From the NCBI RefSeq assembly GCF_000739715.2, contig NZ_BBJC02000002.1:150731-214730 (forward strand): a DNA stretch of 64,000 nucleotides, written 5' to 3'. Below, piece by piece: positions 6,338 through 15,049 of this stretch (its first letter is position 1; every line of letters begins with the position of its first letter). The notes under the pieces were generated by a model. The model worked only from the letters and a program-made list of their open reading frames with translations. It did not search any database and was not told where the DNA came from. Source of the DNA: Falsirhodobacter sp. alg1 (GTDB taxonomy: Bacteria; Pseudomonadota; Alphaproteobacteria; Rhodobacterales; Rhodobacteraceae). The position numbers and the translations under genes were made by a program.

Positions 6338-8431
6338 GTGACCGACACCCCAGACTCCGGCCCGTCCGAAATGAACATCCGCCCCGCGCATAAACGCATC
6401 TGGAAACGCATCTCTCCGGTGTGGATCGTGCCTGTTCTGGCATTGATCGTGGCAGTGGTCGTGGCAATCAACAGCTATACCGAGCGTGGAACCCTGATCA
6501 AGATCAGCTTCCTGAACGCCAGCGGGATCGAGGCGGGCCAGACGGCCCTGCGCTACCGGGATGTGAACATCGGCACGGTCGAGGCGGTCAACTTCTCGCC
6601 CGACCTTGGCCGTGTTGTCGTTTCGGCCCGCGTCGCGGATGATATTGCAAAATACATAGATACCGAGGCGCAATTCTGGGTTGTTCGCCCCGAAGTTTCC
6701 GTCCGCGGCATCACGGGGCTGAGCACTGTCCTGTCCGGCGCCTATATCTCGGGTCAGTGGGATAACACCACCTCGGCCGAAAGGCGGGATTTCGAAGGGC
6801 TGGAAACTCCGCCGCTTGAAACACAACGCGGCACGACGGTCACGCTTCGCCTGAAGGATGGAAACCAGATCGCGGCAGGTGCGCCCATCATCCACAAAGG
6901 GATCGAGGTCGGCGCGGTCGGCTCCCCCCGCCTGACGGATGATGGCAGCGGAGTGCTGCTGGATGCGGTTATCGAAGCACCCTATGACAAGCTGCTGACC
7001 ACAGATTCGCGTTTCTGGGATGCTTCGGGTTTCGACGTCACCCTGGGTGCCAGCGGCATCGATCTGGATGTGCGCTCTCTGGCGGCCCTGATCGAAGGTG
7101 GGATCAATTTCGACACCATCGTATCGGGTGGCGGCGCGGTCGAGGCTGGTCAGGAATTTCAGGTATTCCCCAATGAATCGCAGGCGCGCAGTTCCGTCTT
7201 CACATCGGATTCGCAGGTGGAGCTTTACCTCTCGATCCTCTTTGACGGATCCGTGTCCGGTCTGGCCGAAAACGCCGAGGTCCGCTATCACGGGTTGACC
7301 GTGGGTCGTGTCACCGATCTGGGGGCCGTGGCCGAAACGGATGCCGATGGCAGCCCGCATGTTCGCATGCTCGCGAACCTTGCCATCGATGTATCGCAGC
7401 TTGGCCTGCCGAACTCCACCACCGCAGATGAGGCGCAGGAATTCATTGCACGGCTGGTGGCCGAAGACAGCCTTCGCGCCCGCCTTGCCACGGCGTCACT
7501 GTTCACGGGCTCGCTCATGGTCGAACTGGTGGAACAGCCGGATACCCCGGCCACCACATTGGATACAGAGCATCATCCCTTTGCACTGTTGCCGGTCGGT
7601 AACGCCGATATCACCGAATTCCAGACGACGGCACAGGGTGTCATCAATCGCATCGGCGGCCTGCCGATCGAGGATCTGATGCAATCGGCCATCGGCGCGC
7701 TGAATAGCGTCCAGACCCTTGCCGGTGATCCGGAAACACGCCGCGTTCCTTCGGCAGCGGCAGATCTACTTTCCGAAGCACGCTCGCTGATCAGCGGTGA
7801 GAATGTCGCGAACATTCTGGTGAACTTGCGCCAGACTACCGACGGGCTGCGCCGGATGTCCGAACAGCTTGAGGGTGGTCAGGCCGTCAACAACCTGATT
7901 GCGGCCATTGATAAGGCCAATACCACGCTGGACGGTGTACAGAATGCCTCGTCCGATTTCCCCGAAATTGCCACCCAACTGCGCGAGCTTGCCGCAAAGG
8001 CCAACACCCTGCCGCTGGAACAGCTGGCAACCTCTGCCGACGGGCTGGTGCAAAGCGCAAACCGTCTGCTGGATAATCCCGATACGCAGCGCGTTCCGGG
8101 CGCAGTATCCGATGCCCTGTCCGAAGTGTCCCGCGTTCTGGCAGAAATCCGCGAAGGCGGTGCCATCACCAACGCCAATGATGCGATTGCTGCGGCCAAA
8201 GAAGCTGCGGATAACGTCAGCGAGGCGGTCCAGGGCCTGCCGGATCTGGCAAACCGCGCGGCGCAGCTGATCGAGGAGGCTGGAACCACCGTATCCGGTT
8301 ATGGCAGCGATTCTCGCTTCAATGTGGAACTTGTCACCGCGCTACGTAACCTGCAGGTTGCGTCCGAGGCTGTCACATCGCTTGCGCGGACAATCCAGCG
8401 CAATCCTAATTCCATCCTTCTTGGCCGGTAA
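6338..8431 (+). CDS. pqiB: PqiB-type MCE protein (intermembrane lipid transport)
   Basis: This is a 697-residue protein anchored by one N-terminal membrane helix (about 27-46). Three MCE domains follow at roughly 50-142, 160-250 and 288-390, each beginning with a strand and a G-x-V turn (e.g. RYRDVNIGTV, IHKGIEVGAV, RYHGLTVGRV). The last 260 residues are long helices rich in Ala, Leu and Asn, as expected for the PqiB needle that spans the periplasm. In E. coli, hexamers of PqiB form a hollow syringe. The start is GTG at 6338, three bases after pqiA. The next gene encodes the matching lipoprotein. Confidence 0.93.
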   Translation: MTDTPDSGPSEMNIRPAHKRIWKRISPVWIVPVLALIVAVVVAINSYTERGTLIKISFLNASGIEAGQTALRYRDVNIGTVEAVNFSPDLGRVVVSARVADDIAKYIDTEAQFWVVRPEVSVRGITGLSTVLSGAYISGQWDNTTSAERRDFEGLETPPLETQRGTTVTLRLKDGNQIAAGAPIIHKGIEVGAVGSPRLTDDGSGVLLDAVIEAPYDKLLTTDSRFWDASGFDVTLGASGIDLDVRSLAALIEGGINFDTIVSGGGAVEAGQEFQVFPNESQARSSVFTSDSQVELYLSILFDGSVSGLAENAEVRYHGLTVGRVTDLGAVAETDADGSPHVRMLANLAIDVSQLGLPNSTTADEAQEFIARLVAEDSLRARLATASLFTGSLMVELVEQPDTPATTLDTEHHPFALLPVGNADITEFQTTAQGVINRIGGLPIEDLMQSAIGALNSVQTLAGDPETRRVPSAAADLLSEARSLISGENVANILVNLRQTTDGLRRMSEQLEGGQAVNNLIAAIDKANTTLDGVQNASSDFPEIATQLRELAAKANTLPLEQLATSADGLVQSANRLLDNPDTQRVPGAVSDALSEVSRVLAEIREGGAITNANDAIAAAKEAADNVSEAVQGLPDLANRAAQLIEEAGTTVSGYGSDSRFNVELVTALRNLQVASEAVTSLARTIQRNPNSILLGR

Positions 8432-8442
8432 GGAAATATCCC

Positions 8443-8997
8443 ATGCGCCCTCTTCCCCTTGTCCTGGTTTTGGCGGCACTGGCCGGTTGCGGCACCGCCC
8501 CGGGCTATGAACTGCAAACGGCACCCGCCACCGCCCGCCTGAACACGGCAGCACAATCGATCATGGTGCGTGAGGTATCCCTGCCCGATTATGCAGCCGA
8601 CGACACTATGGCACGCCAGAACGCCAACGGCTCGGTAGAGTTGCTGAGCCGTGTGCGGTGGGCCGACCTGCAGCCCCGGGCCATCACACTGGCTCTGGCA
8701 AAACAACTGAACGGTTCGCTCAGTGCAACTGTTGCCCCGGAACCATGGCCGCTTTCCGGGCTGCCGGATGGTGAGGTTGATGTACGCATCGACCGTATTC
8801 TGGCGGGTGCCGATGGCATGTTCCATCTTGATGGGGTGTATTACGTGCGGGCCGAAGGCGTCTCGTTGGGTGCAACATCCCGCGACTTTGCCATCTCGGT
8901 GCCATTGTCCGGCACGGATGGCGCACAGATCGCTGCGGCACAGTCAACCGCCGTGTCCCAGCTGGCTGCACAGATCGCCCGCTCGGTCGCGCGCTGA
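8443..8997 (+). CDS. pqiC: PqiC-type lipoprotein (ABC-type transport auxiliary domain)
   Basis: This is a 184-residue lipoprotein. The signal peptide ends in the lipobox LAGC with lipidated C16. The body matches the ABC-transport auxiliary/PqiC-YmbA domain: an N-terminal YELQTAPA strand, a VREVSLPDYAADDTMARQ segment near 45-62 and an EPWPLSGLPDGEVDVRIDRI segment near 101-120. PqiC caps the PqiB needle at the outer membrane in E. coli. No outer-membrane-retention exception (Asp at +2) is present, so sorting to the outer membrane is expected. The gene lies 11 bp after pqiB. Confidence 0.85.
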   Translation: MRPLPLVLVLAALAGCGTAPGYELQTAPATARLNTAAQSIMVREVSLPDYAADDTMARQNANGSVELLSRVRWADLQPRAITLALAKQLNGSLSATVAPEPWPLSGLPDGEVDVRIDRILAGADGMFHLDGVYYVRAEGVSLGATSRDFAISVPLSGTDGAQIAAAQSTAVSQLAAQIARSVAR

Positions 8998-9021
8998 TAC
9001 CTACGGAAGACAGACACCCCG

Positions 9022-9879
9022 ATGGCAAATGACGTGAACAAGGCTATCGGGTTCATCCTGATCGGCGTCCTCTGTTTTACCCTGATGGATGCCACGGCAA
9101 AGGCTCTGGTCGAGAGCGGATACCCTACGATCCAGGTCGTATGGGTCCGCTACGCCGGACAATTCATCGTGGTACTGGCGCTGCTCGGTCGGGGAGCCTG
9201 GGCTGCCTGCCGGACAAACCACCCCAGGGTGCAGATCCTGCGATCCGTTTTCCAGTTCGGATCTACTGTGTTTTTCTTTGCGGCCCTCGGGTACATCGGG
9301 CTGTCGGAGGCCACGGCTGTGGCCGACACCAATCCCGTTCTGATCACCCTTGGCGCCGCCCTATTTCTGGGGGAAAGGCTGGGACCGCGGCGAATTCTCG
9401 GGATCACCATTACTCTGGCGGGGGCCCTCATCGTCGTGCGTCCCGGTACAGCCGTATTCACGCCAGCCGCACTTTTGCCTTTGGGATGCGCCATCAGTTA
9501 TGCAGGTCATGCCCTTGCAACCCGCTGGATTGGCGAACGTGACAGCCGCGGCACCTCCATGATCTATTCCGCCCTATTGGGGGCAATCGTCACATCGGCC
9601 GTGCTGCCGTTTCATGCCGTGCCCGTGGCGCTTGGCGATATCTGGCTTTTTGTAGCACTTGCCCTTCTGGGGTCTGCCGCGCAGCTGGCGTTGCTCTATG
9701 CCTTCAGCCGGGGCGAAGCATCGATCATCGCCCCGTTCGGATATCTGGGCATTGTTCTTGCGACCATCTGGGGTGCTGCGTTCTTTGGGGAATTGCCGGA
9801 TCGGTGGACGGTGATCGGTGCCCTTGTGATCGTATCAGGCGGACTTTATGTCTGGCATCGTGAAACTCGGACAGGTTGA
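9022..9879 (+). CDS. EamA/DMT-family transporter
   Basis: This is a 285-residue permease with about ten membrane segments arranged as two EamA repeats (about 5-135 and 148-280). The first repeat ends with the usual ADTNPVLITLGAALFLGERL segment near 103-122. Drug/metabolite superfamily members export amino acids, nucleobases or other small metabolites; sequence does not reveal the substrate. It follows pqiC by 24 bp and its stop shares one base with the next start (TGATG), so it belongs to the same transcription unit as the lipid genes. Confidence 0.88.
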   Translation: MANDVNKAIGFILIGVLCFTLMDATAKALVESGYPTIQVVWVRYAGQFIVVLALLGRGAWAACRTNHPRVQILRSVFQFGSTVFFFAALGYIGLSEATAVADTNPVLITLGAALFLGERLGPRRILGITITLAGALIVVRPGTAVFTPAALLPLGCAISYAGHALATRWIGERDSRGTSMIYSALLGAIVTSAVLPFHAVPVALGDIWLFVALALLGSAAQLALLYAFSRGEASIIAPFGYLGIVLATIWGAAFFGELPDRWTVIGALVIVSGGLYVWHRETRTG

Positions 9880-10769
9880 TGGCAAAGAAAAAACGAAGCG
9901 TTGTGCGTGACTGGCTGGAAAACGCAGCCCTGCGCACATTGATCGGGGGCCTGCTGGTGCTGCCTTATCGCTGGCGCGTGCCGCTGTGCGGATGGGTCAT
10001 GTCGGCGGTCATTTCACCCATCGCGGGCTACAGGAAACGGATACGGGACAACCTTGCGCTCGTGATGCCTGAACTTCCCGCAGACGAGGTTGAACGTCTG
10101 GTGCGCCAGGTTCCGAACAATGTCGGCCGCAGCATCATCGAGGATTACTCTACGGATGAATTCATGGAGCGCGCAGGCCGTAGCCCGGTGGTCGGCGAAG
10201 GTCTGGCCGCCGTCGATCAGGCCCATATCGACAAGCGCCCTGTCATCTTTGTCGCCGCACATTTCGGCAACTATGAGGCGAGCCGCGCAGCAATGACTGC
10301 CCGGGGTTATACCGTGGGTGTCCTGTACCGCCCCATGAACAACCGCTATTTCAACAAGCACTATGTTTCGGCGATGGAGATGCTTGGAAAGCCCGCGTTC
10401 CCGCGTGGGCGGCAGGGCTTGGGCGATATGCTTCGTTTTCTGCGCAAAGGCGGCAAGATCGGCATGCTGATCGATCTGCATATCGGCGACGGGGAATCCC
10501 TGACATTTTTCGACCATCCTGCAATGACGGCGCTGTCTGCTGCCGAACTGGCCCTGAAATACAATGCCCTGCTGATTCCGACCTATTCCGTTCGCCAGCC
10601 GAATGGTCTGGATTTCGAAATCGTCATGGAAGCCCCTATTCCGCATACGGATGCCCGCGAGATGACGCAGGCGCTCAATGATTCATTGGAGGCATTGGTA
10701 CGGCAGCATCTGGAACAATGGTTCTGGATACACCGCCGCTGGAAAAACCGTCGCTGGTTAAAGTCTTAA
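9879..10769 (+). CDS. LpxL/HtrB-type lysophospholipid acyltransferase
   Basis: This is a 296-residue inner-membrane enzyme of the lipid A late acyltransferase family, which moves an acyl chain from ACP (or CoA) to lipid A or a related acceptor. The HX4E catalytic motif (HFGNYE) is at 128-133, and the conserved arginine segment YRPMNNRYFNK follows near 151-161. The C-terminus ends in the typical WFWIHRRWKNR. The ATG at 9879 is used rather than the TTG three bases upstream. It closes the pqi transcription unit, and its TAA overlaps the convergent DUF1223 stop (TTAA at 10766-10769). Acceptor specificity is not determined. Confidence 0.88.
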   Translation: MAKKKRSVVRDWLENAALRTLIGGLLVLPYRWRVPLCGWVMSAVISPIAGYRKRIRDNLALVMPELPADEVERLVRQVPNNVGRSIIEDYSTDEFMERAGRSPVVGEGLAAVDQAHIDKRPVIFVAAHFGNYEASRAAMTARGYTVGVLYRPMNNRYFNKHYVSAMEMLGKPAFPRGRQGLGDMLRFLRKGGKIGMLIDLHIGDGESLTFFDHPAMTALSAAELALKYNALLIPTYSVRQPNGLDFEIVMEAPIPHTDAREMTQALNDSLEALVRQHLEQWFWIHRRWKNRRWLKS

Positions 10770-11467
10770 TGCACTTGGGCCACGGCGGTTACCGCGCCTG
10801 GCCCTTCTTCCTGCAAAACCACGACGGTTTGTTCGTCGCCCGTGATCGGAGCCGTCATATCAAGTGGCGTTTTTCCGTCCCAGTTGCGCAATACAGACCA
10901 TGACGTCACGATGTTATGATAGGAAATGGTCATCCCCGCGTTTTCACCGCGTTTGATCTCCGACATCAGGTGCGGGCGATAGCGGACGACGTTGACGACC
11001 ACAGGCTCGGACAAGGGTTCGTTCGCCTCGGCCAGAATATGCAGGTTATCTGCGTCCCGGCTAAGGGTCAGGACAACCGGATGCCCCTGGGCCGCATGTT
11101 CGGATATCAGGGTTCGCACACGTTCGGGCAAGGCCCCTTCTACGCGATCCACGCCATTGATCACGAATTGCGGTGTATAAAGCATACGGCTTCCGACATC
11201 GCGGGCATATGATTTCTGGCGCGAAGTGAAACCGGCCTGGCCGAATTCATCCTTCCAGCCGATATAATCCCAATAGTCGACATGCAGGGCCAAGGCTATG
11301 ACCCGCGGGTCCTGGACCAGTTCGGCCATTTGCGCATCCGCAGGCGGACAGGCCGAGCATCCTTGCGACGTGAAAAGCTCCACCAGTACCGGCGATACCG
11401 TTTCTGCCGACGCATTGCCGGCAATACCGATAGTCAGGCCAACCACGGCACCAATGAAACCTCGCAT
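10766..11467 (-). CDS. DUF1223 thioredoxin-fold secreted protein
   Basis: This is a 233-residue exported protein. Residues 1-21 are a signal peptide (cleavage after ASA). The mature N-terminus is thioredoxin-like: VELFTSQGCSACPPAD with C37-x2-C40, then the DUF1223 hallmark HVDYWDYIGWKD. The family is common in Alphaproteobacteria and probably acts in periplasmic redox chemistry, but no substrate is known. The start at 11467 has GGAGG nine bases upstream; the open frame reaches 11563 without further ribosome sites. It is transcribed divergently from acnA and convergently with the acyltransferase. Confidence 0.88.
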   Translation of the reverse strand: MRGFIGAVVGLTIGIAGNASAETVSPVLVELFTSQGCSACPPADAQMAELVQDPRVIALALHVDYWDYIGWKDEFGQAGFTSRQKSYARDVGSRMLYTPQFVINGVDRVEGALPERVRTLISEHAAQGHPVVLTLSRDADNLHILAEANEPLSEPVVVNVVRYRPHLMSEIKRGENAGMTISYHNIVTSWSVLRNWDGKTPLDMTAPITGDEQTVVVLQEEGPGAVTAVAQVH

Positions 11468-11609
11468 ATTTCCCTCCAAGTTTAACGTTTTATTTAACGC
11501 GTAATTGGCCTCCATGCCAATCAACCAATTGCGAGAACCACTATCTGTGTTTTCCACTTCCATTTCGGCATACTATCGCATACAAACACCTCATCCCTTG
11601 CGTGCCGCC

Positions 11610-11711
11610 TTTTTGGCTGGCATCACAACGCAGGCGAAGCCAAAAAACCCGAGCCAGTGCCAGGAGGCCCGTTATGACTGTCACCGTTGGCCACGATAGC
11701 CAAAAAACCCG
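11610..11711 (+). promoter_or_regulatory. acnA leader with two competing pairing partners
   Basis: TTTTTGGCT (11610-11618) can pair with AGCCAAAAA at 11638-11646, a local hairpin, or with the identical copy at 11698-11706 inside the acnA coding sequence. The two copies sit in a 14-bp direct repeat (AGCCAAAAAACCCG) exactly 60 bp apart that brackets the SD (11662-11667) and start codon. Regulation is inferred. Confidence 0.35.
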
Positions 11712-14379
11712 CAAGACCCTGACCGTCAATGGTCAGAGCGTTGCCTATTACTCCATCCCTGCTGCCCAAAGTGCGGGCCTTGGCGATTTTGCCAAGCTGC
11801 CGGCTGCCTTGAAGGTCGTGTTGGAAAACATGCTCCGTTTCGAGGATGGCAAGACGGTAACGGTCGATGACATCAAGGCCTTTTCCGACTGGGGCAAAAT
11901 GGGTGGCAAGAACCCACGCGAGATTGCCTATCGCCCTGCCCGCGTTCTGATGCAGGATTTCACCGGCGTTCCTGCGGTGGTTGACCTTGCTGCAATGCGC
12001 GACGGCATTCTGGGTCTGGGCGGCGACGCACAGAAAATCAACCCGCTGAACCCGGTCGATCTGGTCATCGACCATTCGGTCATGATCGACGAATTCGGCA
12101 ACCCCCGCGCCTTCCAGATGAACGTGGATCTGGAATACGAGCGCAACATGGAGCGTTATACGTTCCTGAAATGGGGCCAGAAGGCATTCAACAACTTCCG
12201 CGTTGTTCCGCCCGGAACCGGCATCTGCCACCAGGTCAACCTTGAGTACCTTGCCCAGACCGTCTGGACCGACGAGGACCAGAACGGTGAGCAGGTTGCC
12301 TATCCTGACACGCTGGTTGGTACGGACAGCCACACGACCATGGTCAACGGCCTTGCCGTTCTGGGCTGGGGCGTCGGCGGTATCGAGGCCGAGGCCGCGA
12401 TGCTGGGCCAGCCCGTATCGATGCTGATCCCCGAAGTTATCGGCTTCGAGCTGACAGGCAAGATGATGGAAGGCACGACCGGTACGGATCTTGTGCTGAA
12501 AGTCGTCCAGATGCTGCGCAAAAAAGGCGTGGTCGGCAAATTCGTCGAATTCTATGGCGAAGGCCTTGATCACCTGCCGCTTGCGGACCGTGCGACGATC
12601 GCCAACATGGCACCGGAATACGGCGCAACCTGTGGCTTCTTCCCGATCGACGGCGAAACGCTGCGCTATCTGGAACAGACCGGACGCTCGCAGGACCGCA
12701 TCGCGCTGGTCGAGGCTTATGCCAAGGAAAACGGCTTCTGGCGCGACGCATCCTACAGCCCGATCTACACTGACACGCTGCACCTCGACATGGGTGAAAT
12801 CGTTCCGGCCATCTCCGGCCCGAAACGCCCGCAGGACTATACCCCGCTGACGCAATCCGTCGAAGGTTTCCACAAGACCTTGGGCGAATACCGCAAGACC
12901 GAAGGCGACGTGCTGGATCTTGTGAAATCCGTTCAGGTTGAGGGCAAGGATTACAAGATCAACGACGGTTCGGTCGTGATTGCGGCAATCACCTCCTGCA
13001 CCAACACGTCCAACCCCTATGTGATGATCGGCGCCGGTCTGGTTGCCCGCAAGGCACGTGCGCTTGGCCTGACACGCAAACCATGGGTGAAAACGTCACT
13101 CGCCCCCGGGTCGCAGGTGGTTCAGCAGTATCTCGAGGCGGCCAACCTGCAAGAAGATCTGGACGCGCTCGGCTTCAACCTTGTCGGTTTCGGCTGCACG
13201 ACCTGTATCGGCAACTCCGGTCCGCTGGGGGATCCCGCGATCTCCAAGGCGATCCACGAGAACGATCTAGTGGCAACCGCTGTACTGTCGGGCAACCGTA
13301 ACTTCGAGGGACGTATTTCCCCCGACGTGCGCGCCAACTATCTGGCATCCCCGCCGCTGGTCGTTGCCTATGCCATCGCCGGTGACATGAACATCGACCT
13401 GACCTCCGAGCCTCTGGGCAAGGATCAGAACGGCAATGATGTGTTCCTGAAAGACATCTGGCCCACGAACGAAGAAATTGCAGACCTCGTACACCAGACC
13501 GTCACGCGTGAAGCATTCCAGTCCAAATATGCGGATGTGTTCAAGGGTGATGAGCGTTGGCAAGCTGTCGAGACGACGGACAGCGAAACCTACGACTGGC
13601 CGCCCACCTCGACCTACATCCAGAACCCTCCCTACTTCCAGGGGATGGCAAAGGAGCCGGGCGTGATTTCGGACATCAAGGGCGCCAAGGTTCTGGCGAT
13701 CCTGGGTGACATGATCACAACCGACCACATCAGCCCCGCCGGGTCCTTCAAGCCGACGACACCGGCCGGTCAGTACCTGACAGAGCGTCAGGTGCCGCAG
13801 AAAGATTTCAACTCCTACGGTTCGCGCCGCGGGAACCACGAGATCATGATGCGCGGTACATTCGCCAACATCCGCATCAAGAACGAGATGCTGGACGGTG
13901 TCGAAGGTGGTTACACCAAAGGCCCGGATGGTGAACAGACGTCGATCTTCGACGCGTCCATGGCCTATCAGGAAGCCGGCACGCCGCTGGTTATCTTCGG
14001 TGGCATCGAATACGGCGCAGGATCCTCGCGTGACTGGGCTGCCAAAGGTACGGCCCTGCTGGGCGTCAAAGCGGTCATCGCCGAGTCGTTCGAGCGTATC
14101 CACCGGTCCAACCTCGTTGGCATGGGCGTTGTACCTTTCGAGTTCACGAATGGCGACACGCGCAAATCCCTCGGCCTGACGGGTGAGGAAACGGTCAGCA
14201 TCGAAGGGCTCGCCGGCGATCTGAAGCCGCTGAGCAACCTGCCTTGCACCATCACCTACGCGGATGGTTCGGTGAAAGAGATCCAGCTCAAGTGCCGGAT
14301 CGATACGGCGATCGAAATCGAATACGTCGAAAATGGCGGCGTGCTGCACTATGTGCTGCGCGATCTGGCCAAACGCTAA
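11674..14379 (+). CDS. acnA: Aconitate hydratase AcnA
   Basis: Aconitase isomerises citrate to isocitrate through cis-aconitate in the TCA cycle, using a 4Fe-4S cluster. The protein has 901 residues, the normal length of the AcnA/IRP1 group. The cluster ligands are C442 (AITSCTNTSNP), C508 and C511 (FGCTTCIGNSGPL). The swivel domain near the C-terminus carries YGAGSSRDWAAKG. The start at 11674 has a perfect AGGAGG; the frame open to 11602 is leader. A strong terminator follows at 14387-14413. acnA directly ahead of the ccm genes is a common Rhodobacterales arrangement. Confidence 0.98.
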   Translation: MTVTVGHDSQKTRKTLTVNGQSVAYYSIPAAQSAGLGDFAKLPAALKVVLENMLRFEDGKTVTVDDIKAFSDWGKMGGKNPREIAYRPARVLMQDFTGVPAVVDLAAMRDGILGLGGDAQKINPLNPVDLVIDHSVMIDEFGNPRAFQMNVDLEYERNMERYTFLKWGQKAFNNFRVVPPGTGICHQVNLEYLAQTVWTDEDQNGEQVAYPDTLVGTDSHTTMVNGLAVLGWGVGGIEAEAAMLGQPVSMLIPEVIGFELTGKMMEGTTGTDLVLKVVQMLRKKGVVGKFVEFYGEGLDHLPLADRATIANMAPEYGATCGFFPIDGETLRYLEQTGRSQDRIALVEAYAKENGFWRDASYSPIYTDTLHLDMGEIVPAISGPKRPQDYTPLTQSVEGFHKTLGEYRKTEGDVLDLVKSVQVEGKDYKINDGSVVIAAITSCTNTSNPYVMIGAGLVARKARALGLTRKPWVKTSLAPGSQVVQQYLEAANLQEDLDALGFNLVGFGCTTCIGNSGPLGDPAISKAIHENDLVATAVLSGNRNFEGRISPDVRANYLASPPLVVAYAIAGDMNIDLTSEPLGKDQNGNDVFLKDIWPTNEEIADLVHQTVTREAFQSKYADVFKGDERWQAVETTDSETYDWPPTSTYIQNPPYFQGMAKEPGVISDIKGAKVLAILGDMITTDHISPAGSFKPTTPAGQYLTERQVPQKDFNSYGSRRGNHEIMMRGTFANIRIKNEMLDGVEGGYTKGPDGEQTSIFDASMAYQEAGTPLVIFGGIEYGAGSSRDWAAKGTALLGVKAVIAESFERIHRSNLVGMGVVPFEFTNGDTRKSLGLTGEETVSIEGLAGDLKPLSNLPCTITYADGSVKEIQLKCRIDTAIEIEYVENGGVLHYVLRDLAKR

Positions 14380-14386
14380 GCAAATC

Positions 14387-14413
14387 GGCCCCGGAGAAAT
14401 CCGGGGCCTTTTT
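14387..14413 (+). terminator. Rho-independent terminator after acnA
   Basis: GGCCCCGGA (14387-14395) pairs perfectly with TCCGGGGCC (14400-14408) around a GAAA tetraloop, followed by five T residues. It ends only 21 bp before the ccmA start. Confidence 0.9.
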
Positions 14414-14434
14414 CATTTCCGGACATCGAACTGC

Positions 14435-15049
14435 ATGGAACTCAGCGTTACCGATCTTGCCTGTCAACGCGGCGGTGCCCTTGTTCTGCAAAATCTGAAT
14501 TTTGTCATTCCGTCAGGTCGCGCTTTGATCCTGCGGGGCCGGAACGGGGCTGGAAAGACGACATTGCTCCGGACGCTGGCAGGACTTCAGCCCCCGTCTT
14601 GCGGTCATATCAAAGTCCCACCCGATTCAATCATCTACTCAAGCCATTCCGATGGTGTAAAGGATATGCTGACGGTTGCAGAAAATCTGATGTTCTGGGG
14701 GAATGTATTCCAGAAGCCTTATGCAAACGCGGCGCGCCAGATGAATCTGGATGGCCTTCTGTCCCGGCCCGCCCATTCGTTGTCCGCAGGGCAGAAACGA
14801 CGCTTGGGCCTTGCGCGTCTGTGCATCAGTGATCGCCCGATATGGTTGCTTGATGAACCGACCATCTCCCTTGATGCCGCGTCGGTTGCCTTGTTTGAAA
14901 TCATGCTGCGTCTCCATCTTCAGAACGGTGGAATGGCAATTATCGCAACCCATGTGGATTGCGGCGTTGATGACATGATCTTGGATCTCGGCCCGTTCCG
15001 CCCCGTCAAGCAGTTGCTTCCCGATGGCTTTGACGAGGCTTTCCTATGA
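14435..15049 (+). CDS. ccmA: Heme exporter ATP-binding protein CcmA
   Basis: This is the ATPase of the CcmABCD complex, which releases holo-CcmE during system I cytochrome c maturation. It has 204 residues. Walker A GRNGAGKTT is at 35-43, signature LSAGQ at 116-120 and Walker B WLLDEP at 137-142. The start at 14435 is the only start codon after the acnA terminator in this frame, but it has only a weak SD. ccmB overlaps by 4 bp. Because the acnA terminator ends just 21 bp upstream, there is no room for a normal separate promoter between them. Confidence 0.95.
   Translation: MELSVTDLACQRGGALVLQNLNFVIPSGRALILRGRNGAGKTTLLRTLAGLQPPSCGHIKVPPDSIIYSSHSDGVKDMLTVAENLMFWGNVFQKPYANAARQMNLDGLLSRPAHSLSAGQKRRLGLARLCISDRPIWLLDEPTISLDAASVALFEIMLRLHLQNGGMAIIATHVDCGVDDMILDLGPFRPVKQLLPDGFDEAFL

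Noticed and set aside
5369-7360. 663-codon open frame on the minus strand across the pqi genes
   Set aside because: It is antisense to pqiA-pqiB over its full length, has no ribosome site and a biased composition (His, Gly, Asp, Arg rich) typical of antisense shadows in high-GC coding DNA.
11623-12873. 416-codon minus-strand open frame in acnA
   Set aside because: Antisense shadow of a conserved enzyme; no motif or start signal.
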